Notes: generated by a model from the sequence alone, not told the origin. Shown: positions 28,318 through 36,739, counted from the stretch's first letter. The stretch: DNA of 47,862 bases from Methylobacterium variabile (GCF_001043975.1 NZ_LABY01000019.1:1-47862), one strand, 5' to 3'. Made by a program: numbers and translations.

Positions 28318-28530
28318 CTAATCCGAATGGTGGAGATGGTGAGATCCTCGGGTGCAAGCCCGGGACCTGACCGGCTCGGCCGGGCGACGGCACACGACGA
28401 GATCAGGTCGTCGCGTGGCCCGATCGTCCTCCCGCGGCTCCCTTGCCAGGATCTCGCACAGCGCCTGGCGAAGCCGGATTTGGTCGTGGACCGCGCGCTG
28501 CTGGAAGTCGGGATCCGGCACGTGCGTCAT
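28318..28530 (-). CDS. Possible small hypothetical protein
   Basis: A 70-codon frame starts MTHVPDPDFQQRAVHDQIRL. Its first 30 or so codons have the G/C third-base pattern of real genes in this window; the C-terminal half (Arg- and His-rich) does not. No ribosome site or domain is recognisable. It may be a gene remnant or chance. The rest of 28261-28805 shows no gene. Confidence 0.2.
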   Translation of the reverse strand: MTHVPDPDFQQRAVHDQIRLRQALCEILAREPREDDRATRRPDLVVCRRPAEPVRSRACTRGSHHLHHSD

Positions 28531-28805
28531 GCGCCGGCAAAGAGTGTGTTGGTCACGGGCGCAGCCGTGGCGCCATTCGCCACGGTCCTGTGGACAAGCG
28601 GGCACGCCCCGGGCCTGAAGGCGGCGTCGCCCGTCCCGGGGCGGGGTGCGTGTCGTCCCGAGCACACGAGGCGCCGGTCGCGTCCAGGTTTCTCCGCGCC
28701 GCCTCTCCGACCCTCGCATCAATCCTGTTGAGTGCGACAGCCCGGCCCGGACCCGCCGCAGCCGCCGGGCGTTTCTCCGCGCAAGGGAACGAGGAGCGGG
28801 AGCCG

Positions 28806-31800
28806 ATGGCGAAGCGCAAGGCGAGACAGCGCGCACGGGCGGGGACCGAGGAGAGCGTGGCGCCGCTGGTGCCGCCCGGTGCCCTCGCGGTGGCGCTGCT
28901 CGGCCTTCGGAACGAGGGCCGCCCCCTCGTCCACGTCGCCCGCGACGCCCGCCGGCTCGAGGAGCTAGCGGCCGTGCTGCGCGGCCTCGCACCCGGGATC
29001 GGCGTCGCGGTCTACCCGGAATGGGACTGCCTGCCGTTCGACCGCGCCTCGCCCTCCCGCGGCACCATGGGGGCGCGGGCCGGGGTGCTGCGCTGGCTCA
29101 CCGATGTGGGCGCCCTCCCGGACGTCCTGCTCACCACCGCGCCGGCCCTGATCCAGCGGGTGCCGCCGCCGGAGACCTGGGGCACGGCCCGGGTCGAGAT
29201 CCGGGCCGGGGACGGGCTCGATGCCGGCCGCCTCACGGCGGAGCTGCAGCGCCTCGGCTACATCCTGGACGACCGGGTCGACGAGCCCGGGGAGGTCGCG
29301 GTGCGGGGCCGGACCATCGACGTCTTCCCGGCCGCGGCGCCCCGGCCCTGCCGGATCGAGCACGCCGCCGGGACCGTGACGGCGATCCGGACCTACGATC
29401 CGGTCTCGCAGCGCTCGCTCGACGAGGTCGAGACCCTGGTGGTCGATCCGGCGACCGAGGTGATCCTCGCGCCCGACTCGCCGGTGCGCCTGCGGCCCTT
29501 CACCGGCCAGGAGCACCAGCTGCCGACGCTCTACGGCCGCCTCGTCACCCTGCTCGACTACGTGCCGGAGGCTCGCCTGGTGGTCGAGGCCGGGGCCGAG
29601 AGCCGCGCCGACGCCTTCTTTGAGCAGATCGCGGAGGGGCGCGCCGGCGAGGCGGCGACCCGCGGCAAGGCCGTGCCGCTCTACCTCGCGCCCGCGGAGT
29701 GGCGGGCGCTGCGCGAGGCCCGCGCGGTGGCGCGCGCCGCCGACGACGACGCGGGCGCGATCGCGGTGCCGGCCTTCGTGCGCGAGCGGCGGCCGGGCCC
29801 GGCCTTCTCCGCCTACCTGCGCGAGCGCCTGAAGGGCGGCGAGCGGATCGTGCTCGCAGGCGACGCGGCGGCGCTCAAGCGCCTCGCCCGCCAGGCCGCC
29901 CGGGCGGCGGAGCGGACTGTGCGCCCGGTCGCCGAGTGGTCCGAGGCCGTCGCCGCCAAAGCTGGCGAGATCGTCGCGCTGCCCGCCCCCCTCGACGCGG
30001 GCTTCCGGGTGCCGGAGCTCGGCGCCACGGTGATCGCCGCCCCCGACGTCTACGGCGGCACCTCGGTCAAGCCCAGCGCCGGCCAGCCGGTGATCCTGCC
30101 GATGGGCGAGGTCGACCTGCGGGTCGGCGACGTCGCGGTCGACCGCGACCACGGCCTGTGCGTGTTCGAGGGGCTCGAGCGCATCGACACCGGCGACGGC
30201 GGCAGCACCGAGGCCCTGCGGCTGCGCTTCGCCAACGAGGCGATCCTGATGGTGCCGGTGGCCCAGGCCGACCGGATCTGGCGCTACGGCTCCGAGGAAG
30301 ACGCCGTCGCCCTCGACAAGCTCGAGGGTGGCACCTGGCCGAAGCGCCGCCTCGCCACCGAGGCCGGGCTCGCCCGGGCGGCCCGGGCCATGCTGGAGGC
30401 GGCGGAGATCCGCCGCACCGCCAGGGCCCCGGCCCTGGCGCCGCCGGAGCGCGAGATGGAGCGCTTCGGCGCTGGCTTCGGCTTCCCCCTCACCCCCGAC
30501 CAGGCGAAGGCCGTCGACGGGGCGCTCAAGGATCTCGCCGGCGAGCAGCCGATGGACCGTCTCGTCTGCGGCGATGTCGGCTTCGGCAAGACCGAGGTGG
30601 CCCTGCGCGCCGCCGCCGCGGCCGTGCTGGCCGGCCGGCAGGTCGCGGTCGTGGCGCCCACGACCGTGCTGGTGCGCCAGCACCTGCGCACCTTCGAGCG
30701 CCGCTTCGCCCGCTTCGGCATCGGCGTGGCGCAGCTCTCGCGCCTCGCCGCCCCGGCGGAGGCCAAGCGTGTGCGCCAGGGCCTCGCCGACGGCTCGATC
30801 CGCCTCGTCGTCGGCACCCACGCGCTCGCCGGGCGCGGCGTCACCTTCGCGGATCTCGGCCTCGTCGTGATCGACGAGGAGCAGCGCTTCGGCGCCGCCC
30901 TGAAGGAGCGCCTGCGGGCGATGGCCGGCGACGCCCACGTGCTGACGCTCACCGCGACGCCGATCCCCCGCACCCTGCAATCGGCCCTCGTCGGCCTCAA
31001 GTCGCTCAGCGTCATCGCGACGCCGCCGGCGGTGCGCCAGCCGATCCGCACGCTGCTCGCGCCCTTCCACGACGACACGGTGCGGGCGGCGCTGCTGCGC
31101 GAGAAGGGCCGCGGCGGCCAGAGCTTCGTGGTCTGCCCGCGGATCGAGGACATCGGCCCGATGGCCGAGCGCTTGAGGGCCCTGGTGCCGGAGCTCGAGA
31201 CCGTGGTGGCCCACGGCGAGATGAAGCCGGCGGAGCTCGACGAGATCATGGTGCGCTTCGCCGACGGCGAGGGCGACGTGCTGCTCGCCACCTCGATCAT
31301 CGAGAGCGGGCTCGACGTGCCGCGGGCCAACACCATGCTGGTCCACGACGCCGAGCGCTTCGGCCTTGCCCAGCTGCACCAGCTGCGCGGCCGGGTCGGG
31401 CGCGGCCAGCGCCGGGGCGTCACCTACCTGCTGACCCGGCCCGACCGCGAGCTGCCGCCGGCCGCCGAGAAGCGCCTGCGCACGCTGGAGGCCCTCGACC
31501 GCCTCGGCGCCGGCTTCGCCATCAGCGCCCGCGACCTCGACCTGCGCGGGGCCGGCGACCTCGTCGGCGAGAACCAGGCCGGGCACGTCAAGCTGATCGG
31601 GCTCGGCCTCTACCAGCACCTGCTCCAGCTCGCGCTGCGCGCCGCCAAGGGCGAGCCGGCGGAGGACTGGGCGCCGGAGATCAACCTCGGCCTCTCCGGC
31701 GACGTGCCGGAGGACTACGTGCCCGAGCCCGAGGTGCGCCTCGGCCTCTACACCCGCCTCCTGCGCCTCGGCAGCCTGGAGGAGGTCGAGGCCCTGCGCG

Positions 31801-32111
31801 GCGAGGTCGAGGACCGCTTCGGGCCGCTGCCGCCGGGCGTGCGGGCGCTGTTCACCCTGGGCCAGCTGCGGGTCGGCTGCCTCCACCTCGGCATCGCCCG
31901 CCTCACCGGCGGCCCCCAGGGCCTCGCCGTCGATTTCCGCCCCGGCTGCGCGCCGGTCGCCCTGCCCCTCGGGGACGAGGTGACCGCCCGGGACGGGCGG
32001 CTGATCCTGCGCCGCCCCTGCGACGACCCGGACCGGCGCGGCGCGCTCGCGGCGGAGCTGCTGCAGCTGATCCAGGACGCCCGCGACGAGGCCCGCGACC
32101 GACAGGGCTGA
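28806..32111 (+). CDS. Mfd-like DEAD/DEAH-box helicase (transcription-repair coupling factor paralogue)
   Basis: This 1101-residue protein has the Mfd domain order. A UvrB-like N-terminal region (YPEWDCLPFDRASPSRGTMG) is followed by a CarD-like RNA-polymerase-interaction domain (VGDVAVDRDHGLCVFEGLER, residues about 438-500). Next come a RecG/Mfd motor with Walker A CGDVGFGKTEVALRAA near 588, DEEQ box VVIDEEQRFG near 688 and TATPIPRTLQSAL, and then a TRCF C-terminal domain. It is diverged from typical Mfd: the usual HVDHGIG of the CarD-like domain is DRDHGLC. A standard mfd probably exists elsewhere, so this is likely a second copy. The ATG at 28806 follows GAGGAGCGGGAG. Confidence 0.82.
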   Translation: MAKRKARQRARAGTEESVAPLVPPGALAVALLGLRNEGRPLVHVARDARRLEELAAVLRGLAPGIGVAVYPEWDCLPFDRASPSRGTMGARAGVLRWLTDVGALPDVLLTTAPALIQRVPPPETWGTARVEIRAGDGLDAGRLTAELQRLGYILDDRVDEPGEVAVRGRTIDVFPAAAPRPCRIEHAAGTVTAIRTYDPVSQRSLDEVETLVVDPATEVILAPDSPVRLRPFTGQEHQLPTLYGRLVTLLDYVPEARLVVEAGAESRADAFFEQIAEGRAGEAATRGKAVPLYLAPAEWRALREARAVARAADDDAGAIAVPAFVRERRPGPAFSAYLRERLKGGERIVLAGDAAALKRLARQAARAAERTVRPVAEWSEAVAAKAGEIVALPAPLDAGFRVPELGATVIAAPDVYGGTSVKPSAGQPVILPMGEVDLRVGDVAVDRDHGLCVFEGLERIDTGDGGSTEALRLRFANEAILMVPVAQADRIWRYGSEEDAVALDKLEGGTWPKRRLATEAGLARAARAMLEAAEIRRTARAPALAPPEREMERFGAGFGFPLTPDQAKAVDGALKDLAGEQPMDRLVCGDVGFGKTEVALRAAAAAVLAGRQVAVVAPTTVLVRQHLRTFERRFARFGIGVAQLSRLAAPAEAKRVRQGLADGSIRLVVGTHALAGRGVTFADLGLVVIDEEQRFGAALKERLRAMAGDAHVLTLTATPIPRTLQSALVGLKSLSVIATPPAVRQPIRTLLAPFHDDTVRAALLREKGRGGQSFVVCPRIEDIGPMAERLRALVPELETVVAHGEMKPAELDEIMVRFADGEGDVLLATSIIESGLDVPRANTMLVHDAERFGLAQLHQLRGRVGRGQRRGVTYLLTRPDRELPPAAEKRLRTLEALDRLGAGFAISARDLDLRGAGDLVGENQAGHVKLIGLGLYQHLLQLALRAAKGEPAEDWAPEINLGLSGDVPEDYVPEPEVRLGLYTRLLRLGSLEEVEALRGEVEDRFGPLPPGVRALFTLGQLRVGCLHLGIARLTGGPQGLAVDFRPGCAPVALPLGDEVTARDGRLILRRPCDDPDRRGALAAELLQLIQDARDEARDRQG

Positions 32112-32118
32112 CGGCACC

Positions 32119-32155
32119 ACGTTCGCGGCGCGGGTTTCATCCCGCGCCGGAACGT
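32119..32155 (+). terminator. Strong hairpin after the Mfd-like gene
   Basis: An eight-base perfect stem (GGCGCGGG 32127-32134, CCCGCGCC 32141-32148) with loop TTTCAT extends outward through C-G and, past one bulged G (32125), through six more pairs (ACGTTC/GAACGT), giving about fifteen pairs. There is no T-run, only TCGTC. It probably ends transcription eight bases past the stop of the helicase gene. Confidence 0.6.
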
Positions 32156-32217
32156 TCGTCGGCGGCCAAGGTTGACTCCCATCGCGCCCTCACCGGGGCC
32201 GCCGACGAGCCGTGCCC

Positions 32218-33738
32218 ATGGACAGACCGCACACGGACAGACTGCACGACATTCCCGGCAACGCCGCGACGGAGAGCGCCGAGGCAGCCTGCGACCGGGT
32301 GCAGGGGCCGGCGGAGGACGTCGTGCTGGAGCCCCTGGCCGACTTCCCGCACATCGACCTGCGCACGCCGGGCGAGCCGTGGGAGAAGCGCCGCGCCGCC
32401 GGCAAGTGCCTGCGGACCAAGGTCCCGCACGAGAGCCACGGCCCCGGGGCCCTGCCGTCCGACCGGCCGGACCCGGTGCGGCTGATCGAGGAGGCGCAGG
32501 CCGGCCGCCAGTCCCACCTGATCCCGCTCCGGGTCGCCCGGATGGCGAGCTCGCCCTTCGCCTTCCTGCGGGGAGCCGCCACCGTGATGGCCTGGGACCT
32601 GGCGCAGACGCCGCGGAGCGGCATCGACGTGGTGATGAACGGCGACGCCCACATCTCGAATTTCGGCCTGTTCGGCACGCCCCAGCGCGACATCGTCCTC
32701 GACCTCAACGACTTCGACGAGGTGACGATCGGCCCCTGGGAGTGGGACCTGAAGCGGCTCTGCGCCAGCATCGAGGTGGCGGCCCGTGACCTCGAGGTGC
32801 CGCTGGCCGAGCGGCGCGAGGCCGTGCTCGCCGCGGTCTACGGCTACCAGCACACCATGACCGACCTCGCCCCCCAGGGCGGGCTCGACGTCTGGCACCG
32901 GGCGGCGCGAGCCGAGGAGCTGGATTTCAGCGGCATCACGATCGACGACGAGTCCCGCGAGGTCGTGCGGCGGGCGGTCGAGAAGGCGCGCAAGCGCCAC
33001 AACAAGAGCCTGCTCGCGCAGGTCGGCGAGCGCCGGGTCGACGGCGGCTGGCGCTTCCGCGACGCGCCGCCGATCCTGACCTGGGTCGAGCCCGAGATCC
33101 GCGAGGCGGTGACCGCCGGGCTCGAGCGCTACGCCGAGACCCTGCCGCGGGAGCGCCGCTTCATGCTGAGCCGCTACCACGTGGTCGACGTCGCCCACCG
33201 GGTCGTCGGCGTCGGCAGCGTCGGCACCCGGGCCTACGTGGCGCTCCTGTGCGGCAACTCGGACCAGGACGCGCTCTTCCTCCAGGTGAAGGAGGCGGTG
33301 CGGCCCGCCCACGCGCCGTACGTCGCCGGGATGCCCGAGCCCTACGCCTCGCACGAGGGCGAGCGGGTGATCTACGGGCAGCGCCTGCTCCAGGCGGTCG
33401 GCGACCCGCTGCTCGGCTGGACCACCATCGACGGCCGTCCGTTCTACGTGCGGCAGATGAAGAACATGAAGGGCGAGATCCCGGTCGCCTGCATGCGCGG
33501 CCAGCCGCTGGTCTACTTCTCCTGGGCCTACGGCGCGCTCCTCGCCCGGGCGCACGCCCGCACCGGCGACGCCGCGGCGATCGCCGGCTATTGCGGCCGC
33601 GACCGCCACGCCAATTTCCGCGAGGCCCTGGCCGACTGGGCCCACGCCTACGGCGAGCGCAACGCGGAGGACCACCGGCTGTTTCTGGAGGCGATCGCAG
33701 CCGGGCGGCTGGAGGCGGCGGAGGATCCGGAGCTTTAG
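32218..33738 (+). CDS. DUF2252 domain-containing protein (kinase-like fold)
   Basis: This 506-residue protein is a complete DUF2252 member. Characteristic stretches are ASPFAFLRGAATVMAWDLA, the catalytic-loop-like VMNGDAHISNFGLFGTP, the metal-binding-like DLNDFDEVTIGPWEWDLKRL, VVGVGSVGTRAYVALL, RQMKNMKGEI and the late ALLARAHARTGD. The HxxN and DFDE motifs resemble those of aminoglycoside phosphotransferase-like kinases, to which the family is thought to be related; no substrate is known. The ATG at 32218 is chosen over a GTG two codons upstream. It is monocistronic. Confidence 0.88.
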   Translation: MDRPHTDRLHDIPGNAATESAEAACDRVQGPAEDVVLEPLADFPHIDLRTPGEPWEKRRAAGKCLRTKVPHESHGPGALPSDRPDPVRLIEEAQAGRQSHLIPLRVARMASSPFAFLRGAATVMAWDLAQTPRSGIDVVMNGDAHISNFGLFGTPQRDIVLDLNDFDEVTIGPWEWDLKRLCASIEVAARDLEVPLAERREAVLAAVYGYQHTMTDLAPQGGLDVWHRAARAEELDFSGITIDDESREVVRRAVEKARKRHNKSLLAQVGERRVDGGWRFRDAPPILTWVEPEIREAVTAGLERYAETLPRERRFMLSRYHVVDVAHRVVGVGSVGTRAYVALLCGNSDQDALFLQVKEAVRPAHAPYVAGMPEPYASHEGERVIYGQRLLQAVGDPLLGWTTIDGRPFYVRQMKNMKGEIPVACMRGQPLVYFSWAYGALLARAHARTGDAAAIAGYCGRDRHANFREALADWAHAYGERNAEDHRLFLEAIAAGRLEAAEDPEL

Positions 33739-33822
33739 GCCGAGCCCCGCCGGCGTGACGTTGCCGTGGCCCGCGCTCGGCGGTCCCTGACATCTCGTCT
33801 CGACGCGCATGTTCCGTTCGTG

Positions 33823-33836
33823 GCCCAGCCTCGCTT
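33823..33836 (+). repeat. Left copy of imperfect direct repeat flanking the AT-rich island
   Basis: The sequence GCCCAGCCTCGCTT differs at one base from GCCCGGCCTCGCTT at 34538-34551. The two copies bracket the AT-rich DNA. They could be the two ends of an integration event, or chance in GC-rich sequence. Confidence 0.35.
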
Positions 33837-33960
33837 GAGCCACGGATCGGCCGGATCGTGCGAGATTTCGGCCCGAGACTGTTACGGTCCCATCAATATT
33901 CTAAGCGCGAATTTTCAAACCCGGCATGAACTACAGTTTCATGCGCGCCATTATTTCGAT

Positions 33961-34332
33961 CTACGGTTTTGTCTTTGGCGCCGCCTGCAGGCTGATAATT
34001 TCTTCGCCTTGTGCAATGGCCTTGAACGTCGCCTCCGGCAAGCTCATCTCCTTGAAATACGCGAGGTTCATGCCGACCCAGGCCAATCGATAAGAATTGG
34101 CTCGCTGCCCAGGATCGATGATGGCATGAAGCGCACTGGTGATTGCGACCAGAAGAGCGATTTGATCCCTTATATTTTCTACGCGCCGCCATTTAGATGC
34201 AACAATGGCACTTCCTGCGGTTATAATAATAATGGAAAACCAATATATTATCTGCCAAATCATGTACAATGTGTACCACTGCATTCTTAAACTGAACACC
34301 GCGTCGGCCGCTTCGCTGCTCATTATATTCAT
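33961..34332 (-). CDS. Small two-helix membrane protein, SLATT/DUF4231-like
   Basis: This 123-residue protein begins with a short soluble segment, then RMQWYTLYMIW leading into membrane helix 1 (about residues 24-45). A short basic turn (SKWRRVENIRDQ) and helix 2 (about 57-72, IALLVAITSALHAII) follow. After that comes DPGQRANSYRLAWVGMNLAY and a charged cytoplasmic tail. The W-Y before helix 1 and the DPGxRxxxYRLAW pattern after helix 2 resemble SLATT and DUF4231 proteins. These are proposed membrane effectors in nucleotide-signalling defence systems; the match is by eye. Codon use is A/T-rich, unlike every neighbour. A second ATG at 34323 is possible. No partner gene is adjacent. Confidence 0.6.
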   Translation of the reverse strand: MNIMSSEAADAVFSLRMQWYTLYMIWQIIYWFSIIIITAGSAIVASKWRRVENIRDQIALLVAITSALHAIIDPGQRANSYRLAWVGMNLAYFKEMSLPEATFKAIAQGEEIISLQAAPKTKP

Positions 34333-34409
34333 CCCATGATTTTGGGAGATAGTTTTTATATATTATCGTTTCTGATAAAAATATCAACACCGCAGCCTAC
34401 AATGTTGTT

Positions 34410-34440
34410 ATTATAATATTTTTAGGAACATGCATGACAA
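34410..34440 (-). promoter_or_regulatory. Candidate sigma-70 promoter of the SLATT-like gene
   Basis: On the minus strand TTGTCA (34440-34435) is followed after 19 bases by TATAAT (34415-34410), or after 16 bases by TATTAT. Transcription would start near 34402, about 70 bases before the ATG. Such AT-rich elements are expected to arise by chance in this segment, so confidence is moderate. Confidence 0.4.
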
Positions 34441-34537
34441 ATAGACAAATTTTATTGGCACTAAAAATATTGCGGCAATTTATATCTAGATTAAATTAAA
34501 TATATTGAATGCCCTCTTCGAGATAATTCAGCCCAGC

Positions 34538-34551
34538 GCCCGGCCTCGCTT
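34538..34551 (+). repeat. Right copy of imperfect direct repeat flanking the AT-rich island
   Basis: GCCCGGCCTCGCTT, one mismatch from the copy at 33823-33836. It lies between the island and the end of the sigma-54 activator gene. Confidence 0.35.
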
Positions 34552-34618
34552 CACAGATTCACTCAACAGATGCTCGATCAAGTCCTGCTTCGATCTGGAA
34601 AACGCCTTGCGGCCCGAG

Positions 34619-36469
34619 TCAGCCCTCCGCCCGCTCCGTCAGGCACCGCCGATAGAGCGTGCTGCGGCTGATGCCGAGGCTGCGGGCGGCGCGGCTGACA
34701 TTGCCGCCATGGGCCGCCAGCGCCGCCCGCATCGCGTCCCGGGCGATGGCGTCGAGCGGGCCGGCGGCGGGCGGCCGTCGCGGCGCCGGGCTCGCGGGAC
34801 GCGGGGCCACGCCCTCGGGCAAGTCCTCCGGCCCCAGCACCTCCCCAGGCTCGGCGAGCGCCGCGAGGGCCCGCAGGCAGGAAGCGAGTTGGCGCAGGTT
34901 GCCGGGCCAATCCGCCTCGGCGAGGGCCGCCTCGCAAGCCGGCGACAGGTGCACATGGCGGGCCGGGCCGTCGGTCCGGGCCCACAGGCCCCGCACCAGG
35001 GCGAGGCGGTCCGGCCGCTCGCGCAAGGCCGGCAGGCGCACCCGGTAAGGGGCGATGCGGTAGTAAAGGTCGGCCCGGAAGGCGCCCTCGTCGACCATCC
35101 GGGACAGGTCGCGGTGGGTGGCGCAGATCAGCGCGAAGTCGACCTGCACCGGGCGGGTGCCGCCGACCGGCAGCACCTCCCGCTCCTGCAGCGCCCGCAA
35201 AAGGCGCGATTGCAGGGAGAGCGGCATGTCGCCGATCTCATCGAGGAAGAGCAGGCCGCCCTCGGCCTGGCGCAGCAGGCCCTTCGCCCCGTGCCGCGCC
35301 GCGCCCGTGAAGGCGCCGGGCTCGTAGCCGAACAGCTCGGCCTCGATCAGCGTCTCGGGGAGCGCTGCGCAATTCACCGCCACGAAGGGTTTTTGCGCGC
35401 GCGCACAGGCCGCGTGGGCGGCGCGAGAGAACACCTCCTTGCCGGTGCCGGTCTCGCCTTCGACCACCACCGGGATCCCGGCATCGATCAGCCGCACCGC
35501 CCGGGCGAGGAGCCGCGCGGTGGCGGGGTCGAGGATCGGCGCCTCGGGGTCCGGCCGCGCCGGCTCGGCCGAGGACCGGCGCGGCCTTGGGACCGGCGCG
35601 CCCTGGAGGTGGCCGTAGAGCGGCGCCCCGCTCGTGTCCCGCAGGGCCAGGGGACCGGGACCGGTGTCGCCGCCGTGGCCGGCCGCGTGCTCGGCGCCGA
35701 GATCGCTCCAGTCGAGGCCCAGCAGCGCCAGCCCGTGCCGGTTGGCGCCGACGAGGCGCCGCCCCTCGAACACCAGCACCCCTTCGCGGGGGGTGCCGAG
35801 GAGCCCTGCGTCGCGGGCAAGCCGCAGCACCTCGCAGCCCGGCGGCACCGCGTCGAGGAGGCGGTGCTCGATGGCGGCGACCGCGAGCCCGACGAGCCCG
35901 AGGGCGTGGCCCTGGTGGATTCCCGCCGGGCCGGTGAGGTCGAGGACGCCCAGCACCGTGCCGTCCGGGCCGACGATCGGCATCGCCGCGCAGCTGAGGA
36001 TGCGGTGCGGCGCGAAGTAGTGCTCCGCCCCCCGCACCTCGACAGGGCGGCGCTCGACGAGGGCAGTGCCGATGGCGTTGGTGCCGGTCAGGCTCTCGCT
36101 CCAGAGTACCCCGGGGCGGAGCGCCACCTGCGCGGCGCGGCCGGCGAAGCTGTCGCTGCCGAGGGTGTCGAGGATCAGCCCGTCGGCATCGGTGAGGATC
36201 ACGAGGCTGCCGGTCGCCTGCGCGTCGGCGTGCAGGGCCTCGATCTCCGACCGGCAGCGCCGGCGCAGCGCCTCGCTGCGGTCGAAGGCCTCCCGCATCG
36301 CGGCGGCGCTCAGCGGCTCGACCCGGGGCCTCTGCCCGAAATCGAGCCCGAGGGCGGCGCAGCGCTCCCAGGAGCGCAGGATCGGCGGCGGCGGCTCCGC
36401 CAGCCCGGTCCCGAAGGCCTGCCGCCGGGCGGCCAGCAGGGTGCGGGGCGTGGTCACGCGGCTGTGCAT
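34619..36469 (-). CDS. acoR: Sigma-54-dependent transcriptional activator, AcoR-like
   Basis: This 616-residue activator is divergent from the aldehyde dehydrogenase it most likely controls. An N-terminal GAF-type sensor region (residues about 70-200, with LVILTDADGLILDTLGSD and ESLTGTNAIGTAL) precedes the AAA+ domain. That domain has Walker A VEGETGTGKEVFSRA near 335, the sigma-54 contact loop GYEPGAFTGAARHGAKG near 385, LLFLDEIGDMPLSLQSRLL and RADLYYRIAPYRVRLPALRE. A Fis-type helix-turn-helix (NVSRAARSLGISRSTLYRR) ends the protein. The layout is that of AcoR/AcxR activators of acetoin, alcohol and aldehyde genes. The ATG at 36469 opens the typical short N-terminus. Confidence 0.9.
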   Translation of the reverse strand: MHSRVTTPRTLLAARRQAFGTGLAEPPPPILRSWERCAALGLDFGQRPRVEPLSAAAMREAFDRSEALRRRCRSEIEALHADAQATGSLVILTDADGLILDTLGSDSFAGRAAQVALRPGVLWSESLTGTNAIGTALVERRPVEVRGAEHYFAPHRILSCAAMPIVGPDGTVLGVLDLTGPAGIHQGHALGLVGLAVAAIEHRLLDAVPPGCEVLRLARDAGLLGTPREGVLVFEGRRLVGANRHGLALLGLDWSDLGAEHAAGHGGDTGPGPLALRDTSGAPLYGHLQGAPVPRPRRSSAEPARPDPEAPILDPATARLLARAVRLIDAGIPVVVEGETGTGKEVFSRAAHAACARAQKPFVAVNCAALPETLIEAELFGYEPGAFTGAARHGAKGLLRQAEGGLLFLDEIGDMPLSLQSRLLRALQEREVLPVGGTRPVQVDFALICATHRDLSRMVDEGAFRADLYYRIAPYRVRLPALRERPDRLALVRGLWARTDGPARHVHLSPACEAALAEADWPGNLRQLASCLRALAALAEPGEVLGPEDLPEGVAPRPASPAPRRPPAAGPLDAIARDAMRAALAAHGGNVSRAARSLGISRSTLYRRCLTERAEG

Positions 36470-36505
36470 GCGCGGCTCGCCTCCGGTTCGCCGCCGCGCG
36501 GGCGG

Positions 36506-36541
36506 CCTGTCGCTCTCTGCGACAGGTGTCGCAGGTGTCGC
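36506..36541. promoter_or_regulatory. Operator array of TGTCGC half-sites (probable activator-binding UAS)
   Basis: Four half-sites alternate in 36 bases: TGTCGC (36508-36513), GCGACA (36519-36524), TGTCGC (36527-36532) and TGTCGC (36536-36541). They create two overlapping perfect inverted repeats, CCTGTCGC/GCGACAGG and TGCGACA-GG-TGTCGCA. The array lies between the divergent genes, 135 bases or more upstream of the -24 element, a normal distance for an enhancer-binding protein. Confidence 0.75.
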
Positions 36542-36675
36542 GCGGGCGATCCAGCACCGCTGCGGCCGGACGAGGGCGGATTTTGGTCGAAGGTCGCGCG
36601 GCCAGTTCTCGAAACGCGAGACCGATGAACGGCTTGCCGGTCGCCGCAGGGGCCGGGCCGGCCTCCGCCGGCCGC

Positions 36676-36692
36676 CTGGCACGCGCGCTGCC
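36676..36692 (+). promoter_or_regulatory. Sigma-54 (-24/-12) promoter of the aldehyde dehydrogenase gene
   Basis: CTGGCACGCGCGCTGCC matches the consensus YTGGCACGrNNNTTGCW at nearly all positions. The invariant GG (36678-36679) and GC (36690-36691) are separated by exactly ten bases. Transcription would start about 36703, leaving a short leader before GGGAGG and the ATG at 36740. Confidence 0.75.
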
Positions 36693-36739
36693 GAGTGGTC
36701 TCCCGCCACCCCCGCGAACGGGATGAGTGGGAGGAACGC

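Larger units (their letters stand above)
33870..34520. other. AT-rich island
   Basis: Base composition falls abruptly here: the 60 bases 34381-34440 contain only 19 G or C, against roughly three quarters elsewhere. The island holds one small membrane-protein gene on the minus strand and its promoter. An imperfect 14-base direct repeat, GCCC(A/G)GCCTCGCTT, lies at 33823-33836 and 34538-34551, just outside both edges. No transposase, integrase or tRNA gene is present. Recent horizontal acquisition is the simplest explanation. Confidence 0.75.

Noticed and set aside
28340..28385. A tRNA-like T-arm (CTCGGGTGCAAGCCCGGG)
   Set aside because: The loop lacks the T-T-C start, and no acceptor, D or anticodon arms can be folded around it; it is only a GC-rich hairpin.
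28965..32120. A 1051-codon minus-strand frame opposite the Mfd-like gene
   Set aside because: Same mirror effect; no motif, and the plus strand carries a complete helicase.
33766..34290. A 174-codon plus-strand frame through the AT-rich island
   Set aside because: It starts in GC-rich DNA and crosses the composition boundary, contains no domain, and is opposite the better supported membrane protein gene.
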